Source: Verrucomicrobiales bacterium
GTDB lineage: Bacteria > Verrucomicrobiota > Verrucomicrobiia > Verrucomicrobiales > SKLO01
Reading direction: 5' to 3'
Length of the DNA stretch: 9,731 bases
NCBI GenBank assembly: GCA_007123195.1
Contig: SKLO01000343.1
Coordinates: forward strand, 1 to 9,731
The position numbers and the translations under genes are program-made. Under the pieces are notes generated by a model. That model was given only the letters and a program-made list of their open reading frames with translations. It made no database searches and had not been told where the DNA came from. Shown in pieces: positions 5,501 through 9,731 of this stretch (position 1 is the stretch's first letter; each line of letters opens with the position of its first letter).

Positions 5501-7060
5501 CTATTCCACCTCGTAATAATCCCGTAGCTGATGGTAAATCTGTTCCATCTTCTCGCGCACGCCGGCGTATTCGGGGTGGTCGTGGAGGCTGACCATCTCC
5601 TTGGGATCCTCCACCAGATCGAACAGCTGCCACTCGTCGGTGTCGGGCAGGTAGAACAGCTTGTAGCGCTCGGTGCGCACGCCGTCGTGGGCCGCGACGC
5701 GGTGGGTCGGCTCGCCTGAATACAGGTAGTAGATGGCCTCGCGCCAGCCCTCGGGCGCGCGGCCCTCGTTTTTCAAAATAGGCACCAGGCTGTGGCCCTG
5801 GATGTCGTGCGGGACCTCGACGCCGGCGATCTCAAGGAAGGTCGGCGCGTGATCGATGTTCTGGATCATGGCCTCCGAGCGCACCCCGGGCGCCACCACC
5901 CCGGGCCAACGGATGAGGAACGGCATGGTCAGGGATTCCTCGAACATCCAGCGTTTGTCATACCAGCCGTGTTCGCCGAGGTAGAAGCCCTGGTCGGAGG
6001 AGTAGATGACGATGGTGTTGTCCGCCAGGCCGGCCTCGTCGAGGTAATCGAGCAGGCGGCCGACGTTTTCGTCCACGGCCTGGATGGTGCGCAGGTAGTT
6101 CTTGATGTAGCGCTGATATTTCCAGCGTGTCAGCTCCTCGTCGCTCATGCCGGCTTCGAGCGCGTCGAGCAGGGCCTGGTTGCGCGGGCCGTAGGCGGCG
6201 TCGAACGCGGCCTTCTGTTCGTCGGTCATGCGGGCGTATTCACCGTTGGCCAGGCCGTCCATGAAACGCGGATCGGTCGGCTCGCCGTGCAGGAACATGT
6301 CCCAGCCCCAGAAGAAGTGGTTGGCGATGGTCATGTGCTGCTGCTGCAGGGCGACGCTGCGGTTGGCGTAGTCGTCGAACAGGGTCTCGGGCTCCGGCAG
6401 GTCGATGCCGTCGAACAGGTCGTAGTGGCGTTCGGCCGGCATCCAGTTGCGGTGCGGCGCCTTGTGCTGGCTCATCATGATGAACGGCCGCTCGGGATCG
6501 CGCTGGTTCTCCAGCCACTCGATGGTCAGGTCGGTGACGATGTCGGTGACGTAGCCCTCGTAGCGCTTGTTGGGGCCTTGCATCTGGATGAAGTCGGGGT
6601 TCACATAGCTGCCCTGGCCCGGCAGGATCTCGAAGTGGTCAAAGCCGGTCGGCCGGGTGCCGAGGTGCCACTTGCCGATGATCGCGGTCTGGTAGCCGGC
6701 CTCCTGAAGGTATTTGGGAAAGGTCGGCTGGTCGCCGTCGAAGCGCGAGCGGTTGTCGATGAAGCCGTTGATGTGCGAGTGTTTGCCGGTCAGCACGGTG
6801 GCCCGCGACGGGCCGCAGATCGAGTTGCCGCAGAACGAATTGAGGAAGATCGCGCCCTCCTTGGCCAGGCGGTCGAGGTTCGGCGTGGGAGCGTGCTCGG
6901 CGTAGCGGCTGTTGCCATACGCGGTGATTGCCTGCAACGCGTGGTCGTCGGAGAAGATGTAGAGGATGTTCGGCCGCGTTTCGGCCGCCGGGGCAGCCGC
7001 CGCCAGCAGGCTGAACAGGACAGCGACGGGCAGCAGGATGAAGGGGTGGCGTGAGGTCAT
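5501..7060 (-). CDS. Secreted type I (formylglycine-dependent) sulfatase, family S1
   Basis: 519 aa with a Sec signal peptide (residues 1-26: MTSRH, hydrophobic core, cleavage near AAAAPAA-ET). It hydrolyses sulfate esters in the periplasm or outside the cell. The catalytic signature CGPSRATVLTG starts at Cys82, which a maturase must convert to formylglycine; Arg86 and Lys93 belong to the signature. Calcium ligands are Asp38-Asp39 and Asp356-Gln357. Other active-site residues are Lys130/His132 (GKWHLGT), His199 (SQHKAPH) and Lys369 (WYDKRWMFEES). The late motif DQGFYLGEHGWYDKRWMFEE is typical of carbohydrate sulfatases. From memory it resembles GlcNAc-6-sulfatase/iduronate-sulfatase-type subfamilies; the exact S1 subfamily and substrate are not resolved. 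No maturase is in the window. The frame stays open to 8452 antisense to the next gene; the ATG at 7060 is chosen because the signal peptide starts there. Confidence 0.97.
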   Translation of the reverse strand: MTSRHPFILLPVAVLFSLLAAAAPAAETRPNILYIFSDDHALQAITAYGNSRYAEHAPTPNLDRLAKEGAIFLNSFCGNSICGPSRATVLTGKHSHINGFIDNRSRFDGDQPTFPKYLQEAGYQTAIIGKWHLGTRPTGFDHFEILPGQGSYVNPDFIQMQGPNKRYEGYVTDIVTDLTIEWLENQRDPERPFIMMSQHKAPHRNWMPAERHYDLFDGIDLPEPETLFDDYANRSVALQQQHMTIANHFFWGWDMFLHGEPTDPRFMDGLANGEYARMTDEQKAAFDAAYGPRNQALLDALEAGMSDEELTRWKYQRYIKNYLRTIQAVDENVGRLLDYLDEAGLADNTIVIYSSDQGFYLGEHGWYDKRWMFEESLTMPFLIRWPGVVAPGVRSEAMIQNIDHAPTFLEIAGVEVPHDIQGHSLVPILKNEGRAPEGWREAIYYLYSGEPTHRVAAHDGVRTERYKLFYLPDTDEWQLFDLVEDPKEMVSLHDHPEYAGVREKMEQIYHQLRDYYEVE

Positions 7061-7453
7061 GATCGGAGTCTCGGTTCGGGGCTGGGTCAATTTTGGCGGC
7101 GGGCCATGGCTGCCGGGCGATCGGGGCCCGGCGGATGCCGCCGGGCCGGGGTGGTCCAGGCAGGCACAAGCGTTGGCATCGCTCCAGAAAACCGCCCGAA
7201 AAGACTGAAACCCCCTTTCGCGGGCCGGGGCAAGGAGTTTCGGGCCCGTCAACCGGCGTGGCAACCACCGCTGGCGGCCTGTTGCTGGACCAGAAAGTGC
7301 CATAGCCCAGGGCGCGCCAGCGTGCGCGCAGGGCATCCGGCCGGGCCGCCGCCACCGCCATGCCGCCGGCCGGGCGACGCCGGCGGCGGTTCGATGACAG
7401 GCGGGCTTTCTGCACTTGCCACCGGCGCGCTCCCGGCCCAAGATGGTCGCGCC
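7061..7453. promoter_or_regulatory. Divergent intergenic region between sulfatase and TIM-barrel genes
   Basis: 393 bp with no gene of its own on either strand: frames open here are antisense or upstream extensions without motifs. Both neighbouring genes start outward, so promoters for both must lie here. It holds a perfect inverted repeat (7125-7134 and 7138-7147, GGCCCGGCGG arms, 3-nt loop) without a T-run, and several GC-rich short repeats around 7345-7390. A TTGCCA (7416-7421) and CAAGAT (7439-7444) pair, spaced 17 nt, could be a weak plus-strand promoter, but it would give an almost leaderless mRNA. No convincing minus-strand promoter was found. Confidence 0.4.
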
Positions 7454-8401
7454 ATGAAAAGACGCACCCTGCTTGGAAAATCCCTGGCGGCTTCGGCCGT
7501 CGCCCTGACCGGCGGCGCCGCCGGTGCCACCGTCACCCGTGTCCGCGCCGCCGAGGCCGCCGCCGAACTGAAGGGCAACATCAACCACTCGGTGGTGACC
7601 TGGCCGTTCATGTTGTTTGGCGCCGAGTGGGATCTGGACACCCTCTGCCGCAACGCCAAGGCGCTCGGCTGCAAGAGCGTCGAGCTGGCCGGCCCCGACG
7701 ACTGGGCGACGCTGGCCGAGCACGGTCTCGACTGCGCCATCGCGCCGAACGGCATGCCCGGCGCCCCGTATGAGAAGGGCCTCAACAACCCGGCCTACCA
7801 GGACGAGGTGATCGAGACCACCCGCAAGACCATCGAGGCCGCGGCCGAGGCGCCGGTCAAGGTGCCGGCGGTGATCGCCTTCACCGGTTATGCCTGGAAG
7901 AACAACGACGACCACTCGGCCGGCATGATCGATCCCGAGGAAGGGGCCAAGAACACCGTCGAGGGCCTGAAGAAGCTGGCCGCCATCGCCGAGCCGCACG
8001 GCATCGAGATCCACCTCGAGCATCTCAACAGCCGGTTTGAGAACGACGACTTCCGTGGTCACCCGAATTATCAAGGCGATCACATCGACTACTGCGCCGA
8101 CATTGTGCGTCAGGTCGGCTTGCCGAACGTGAAGCTGTTGTTCGACATCTACCACGTGCAGATCATGGACGGCGACATCATCGCCCGCATCCGCGAGTAT
8201 GGCACCGATCTGATCGGCCACATCCACACCGCCGGCGTGCCGGGCCGGATCGAGATCGACGACCGTCAGGAGAACAATTATCCGGCCATCATGCGCGCGC
8301 TGCTGGAGGTCGGTTACGAGGGCTACATCGGCCACGAGTTCATCCCCACCCGCGACCCGGTGGAAGGCCTGCGCGAGGCGATCCACGTGTGCGACGTGTG
8401 A
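7454..8401 (+). CDS. Tat-exported hydroxypyruvate isomerase-like TIM-barrel protein
   Basis: 315 aa. The N-terminus has twin arginines (MKRRTLLGKS) and an Ala-rich hydrophobic region ending near VRAAEA (residue 34), a Tat-type signal, so a folded protein is probably exported. The rest is an AP-endonuclease-2-like TIM barrel of the hydroxypyruvate isomerase (Hyi) group. Evidence is IEIHLEHLN with Glu189, VKLLFDIYHVQIMDGD with Asp231 and His234, HIHTAGVPGRIEI (256-268), the NYPAIM segment, and GYEGYIGHEFIPTRDP with Glu295. The two Glu residues and the Asp/His fit the metal-dependent sugar isomerase site. Cytoplasmic Hyi interconverts hydroxypyruvate and tartronate semialdehyde; exported paralogues, known from Planctomycetota and Verrucomicrobiota, have mostly unproven substrates. 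The frame opens earlier (7106), but the ATG at 7454 starts the signal. No Shine-Dalgarno sequence. A plus-strand terminator follows. Family sure, reaction not. Confidence 0.9.
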   Translation: MKRRTLLGKSLAASAVALTGGAAGATVTRVRAAEAAAELKGNINHSVVTWPFMLFGAEWDLDTLCRNAKALGCKSVELAGPDDWATLAEHGLDCAIAPNGMPGAPYEKGLNNPAYQDEVIETTRKTIEAAAEAPVKVPAVIAFTGYAWKNNDDHSAGMIDPEEGAKNTVEGLKKLAAIAEPHGIEIHLEHLNSRFENDDFRGHPNYQGDHIDYCADIVRQVGLPNVKLLFDIYHVQIMDGDIIARIREYGTDLIGHIHTAGVPGRIEIDDRQENNYPAIMRALLEVGYEGYIGHEFIPTRDPVEGLREAIHVCDV

Positions 8402-8416
8402 TTGTGATTGTGATTG
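8399..8416. repeat. Three tandem copies of TGATTG across the stop codon
   Basis: Three exact, adjacent TGATTG units begin with the TGA stop of the TIM-barrel gene and run into its 3' UTR. The frame therefore meets TGA again at the next two units, giving three in-frame stops in a row (8399, 8405, 8411). This may be simple slippage expansion, or a backup against readthrough. Confidence 0.85.
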
Positions 8417-8468
8417 CGTGAGCGCGCAAGCGGGGTTCGTCCCGCGCGCCAACGCCGAATCTTGAACG

Positions 8469-8503
8469 GCCCGGCGTCACCCCCGTGTGGCGCCGGGCTT
8501 TTT
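8469..8503 (+). terminator. Intrinsic terminator after the TIM-barrel gene
   Basis: Stem GCCCGGCG (8469-8476) pairs with CGCCGGGC (8491-8498). The helix extends inward with TCAC/GTGG, including one G-U pair, to a 12-bp stem with a 6-nt loop, followed directly by TTTTT (8499-8503). It lies 67 nt after the TIM-barrel stop and 64 nt before the SGNH hydrolase start. The two plus-strand genes are therefore probably separate transcription units, unless termination is partial. Confidence 0.85.
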
Positions 8504-8566
8504 GGTGGCGCCAGACGCGTGGTTGCGCGTCCATCGCCCAGGCGAATGCGCTCATTGCCTCCCGTC

Positions 8567-9283
8567 ATGAAAAACGATGTCCTGATTCCGCTGGTCCTGA
8601 TCACCGTGCTGCTGGCGCGGGTTGCCTGTCCGGCGCAGGATTTGAAGCCACTGGATGCCGTGCTGCAAACGGCGTGGCCGCAAAACCGCGCCGTGAATCT
8701 TGTGTTCCACGGGCACAGCGTGCCCGCCGGTTACCATGTCACCCCGGACGTGCGGCCATTCGAGTCCTATCCCCACCTGGTCCACCTCGCGCTCAAGCAG
8801 CGCTATCCGAAGGCGGTCGTCAACGCGATCGTCACCGCCATCGGGGGTGAGTCAAGCGTGCCAGGAGCCGAACGATTCGAGCGCGAGGTGCTGGTGCACA
8901 GGCCGGACGTGGTGTTCATCGACTATGGGTTGAACGACCGAAGGCAAACACTGGAAGAGACCGAGGCGGCCTGGCGCAGCATGATCCGGATGTGCAAGGA
9001 ACGCGGCATTGCGGTGGTGCTGCTGACCCCGACGGGCGACTCGCGCGCCGACATGACGCGCGAGGACGATCCACTGCGCCTGCGCGCGGAGTTGATCCGG
9101 CGGCTGGCCGCCGAGGAGCAGGTGCTGCTGGCGGATGTCTCAGCCGCGTGGCTTGCGGAACTGGCCGCCGGCACCAAAGAGCAGGAGTTGCTCAGCCAGG
9201 TGAACCATCCCAATCTGCGCGGACACCGGCTTGCCGCCGGGGTCATCGACCGGACCCTGCGCGACGCGGGTTTGGATCCGTGA
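8567..9283 (+). CDS. Secreted SGNH/GDSL-type hydrolase (GHS variant)
   Basis: 238 aa with a Sec signal peptide (hydrophobic residues 6-20, likely cut near CPA-QD, residue 23). SGNH hydrolases are esterases or acetylesterases, often acting on acylated polysaccharides. Block I reads FHGHSVPAGYH, so the nucleophile is Ser51 in GHS rather than GDS. Block II Gly is in TAIGGES (Gly93/94). Block III is DYGLNDR with Asn123. Block V is SQVNHPNLRGH with His214; the Asp that usually sits three residues before this His is Gln211. The family form (GHS, IGGES, YGLNDR) is one I recall from Planctomycetota and Verrucomicrobiota. The start at 8567 places the signal peptide at the N-terminus; an in-frame ATG at 8546 is an alternative, and neither has a clear Shine-Dalgarno. 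The upstream terminator suggests independent transcription. Substrate unknown. Confidence 0.9.
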   Translation: MKNDVLIPLVLITVLLARVACPAQDLKPLDAVLQTAWPQNRAVNLVFHGHSVPAGYHVTPDVRPFESYPHLVHLALKQRYPKAVVNAIVTAIGGESSVPGAERFEREVLVHRPDVVFIDYGLNDRRQTLEETEAAWRSMIRMCKERGIAVVLLTPTGDSRADMTREDDPLRLRAELIRRLAAEEQVLLADVSAAWLAELAAGTKEQELLSQVNHPNLRGHRLAAGVIDRTLRDAGLDP

Positions 9284-9293
9284 GCGCCCGTGG

Positions 9294-9451
9294 CCCACCG
9301 CCGGGAACCATCGACGATCTTGTGCCATCCCCGCGCTCGGGCCAATGACCTGGCCATGCTCGAGCCATCGGCCCGGCAGACAGGAATGTCTGCCTGCACT
9401 CTGTGCCACCACCAGTTCGAGGGCGATGAACCGACGCGACACCCAGAGTGG
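9294..9451. repeat. 158-bp direct repeat, copy 1
   Basis: Begins 10 nt after the SGNH hydrolase stop. It matches 9493-9650 with about seven mismatches counted by eye and no gaps. It contains a perfect hairpin GGCAGACA-GGAA-TGTCTGCC (9375-9394). The spacer just after it has a second, inverted-sense hairpin AGGCA-TTCC-TGCCT (9455-9468), whose loop is the complement of the first. Frames running through it code nothing recognisable. It looks like a dispersed intergenic (REP-like) element rather than a gene. Confidence 0.9.
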
Positions 9452-9492
9452 CGTAGGCATTCCTGCCTGCGCAGTCACCCCCGATCATTGTC

Positions 9493-9650
9493 CCCACCGC
9501 CGGGAACCATCGACGATCTTGTGCCATCCCCACGCTCGGGCCAATGACCTGGCCATGCTCGAGCCATCGGCCCGGCAGACAGGAATGTCTGCCTGCACTC
9601 TGTGTCTCCTCCAGTTCGTGGGCGATGAACCGACTCGACGCCCAGAGTGG
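9493..9650. repeat. 158-bp direct repeat, copy 2
   Basis: Second copy at an exact offset of 199 bp. The hairpin GGCAGACA-GGAA-TGTCTGCC recurs intact at 9574-9593. Mismatches cluster in the segment after the hairpin (around 9604-9635), while the first 110 bp differ at a single base. After 9650 the copies diverge: copy 1 continues into the AGGCA-TTCC-TGCCT hairpin, copy 2 into a degenerate or truncated remnant (AGCAGACATTGATCC). No terminal target duplication or transposase is visible. Confidence 0.9.
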
Positions 9651-9668
9651 AGCAGACATTGATCCGCA

Positions 9669-9731
9669 TCATCGTCCGGCGGCGTCCGCATCCAGCGGCG
9701 TCGGCCAGTTGACCGACGGCGTGCGGGCCTC
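9669..9731 (-). CDS. Possible C-terminal end of a minus-strand gene, cut by the window edge
   Basis: Read from the right edge on the minus strand, one frame gives EARTPSVNWPTPLDADAAGR and then a TGA at 9671-9669, just before the repeat array. Composition and ending look like a normal protein C-terminus, and a convergent neighbour would put the repeats between two gene ends, where REP-like elements usually sit. Twenty codons are too few to name a family, and other frames are also open here. Confidence 0.3.
   Translation of the reverse strand, partial: EARTPSVNWPTPLDADAAGR

Noticed and set aside
5792..7054. 420-codon plus-strand frame antisense to the sulfatase
   Set aside because: Val/Gly-rich shadow with no recognisable domain; the minus strand carries every sulfatase catalytic motif.
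7061..8452. Upstream extension of the sulfatase frame on the minus strand (464 extra codons)
   Set aside because: It is antisense to the well-supported TIM-barrel gene, shows no domain, and would bury the sulfatase signal peptide. High-GC third positions keep the antisense frame open.
9294..9650. CRISPR array
   Set aside because: Only two units of 158 bp with internal hairpins and a 41-bp gap; no short regular repeats, spacers or cas genes.
9294..9691. Open frames through the repeat region on both strands, up to 158 codons
   Set aside because: They repeat the same phrases (e.g. RQTGMSACTLC) because they cross the duplicated element. Such frames are typical spurious products of hairpin repeats.

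Overview
This is a high-GC bacterial window, with local AT-rich islands upstream of the two toxin-antitoxin-like loci. The right half holds a secreted formylglycine-type sulfatase, a Tat-exported hydroxypyruvate-isomerase-like TIM barrel and a secreted SGNH hydrolase with a GHS-type block I. That combination is typical of the PVC group (Verrucomicrobiota, Planctomycetota, Kiritimatiellota) and of other sulfated-polysaccharide degraders. The assignment is inferred from gene content only; no rRNA or other marker gene is present.

Layout, left to right. (1) Positions 1-315: no convincing gene, one perfect GC-rich hairpin with a T-run on the minus strand, then an AT-rich promoter zone with a GATAAA-N2-TTTATC palindrome. 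(2) 316-1948 (+): a hipB-hipA pair with overlapping reading frames and all recognisable kinase motifs of HipA intact. (3) 1897-2208 (-): a Phd/YefM-type antitoxin with no partner toxin. Its C-terminus is unlike the family, runs into the hipA 3' end, and may be frameshifted. (4) 2314-5411 (-): a two-gene TAXI-type TRAP transporter, a lipoprotein binding protein followed by a fused 4TM/12TM permease, joined by a GTGA overlap. (5) 5501-7060 (-): the sulfatase, 89 nt upstream of the transporter on the same strand. (6) 7061-7453: a GC-rich divergent intergenic region. (7) 7454-8401 (+): the TIM barrel protein, followed by a strong intrinsic terminator. (8) 8567-9283 (+): the SGNH hydrolase. (9) 9294-9650: two 158-bp direct repeats at a 199-bp pitch, with internal hairpins. 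(10) At the right edge, the possible last 20 codons of a minus-strand gene.

How the parts may work together (inference): sulfatase, SGNH hydrolase and exported TIM barrel enzyme could process a sulfated or acylated carbohydrate outside the cytoplasm. The TAXI-TRAP system downstream of the sulfatase could import a small acidic product. The left part is a defence or persistence-like accessory patch next to this catabolic block. I did not find a clearly new multi-gene system. The points most worth a second look are the possibly frameshifted orphan Phd antitoxin beside hipBA, the sulfatase-TAXI linkage, the duplicated hairpin element at the right end, and the use of Shine-Dalgarno sequences only in front of the second gene of each pair.
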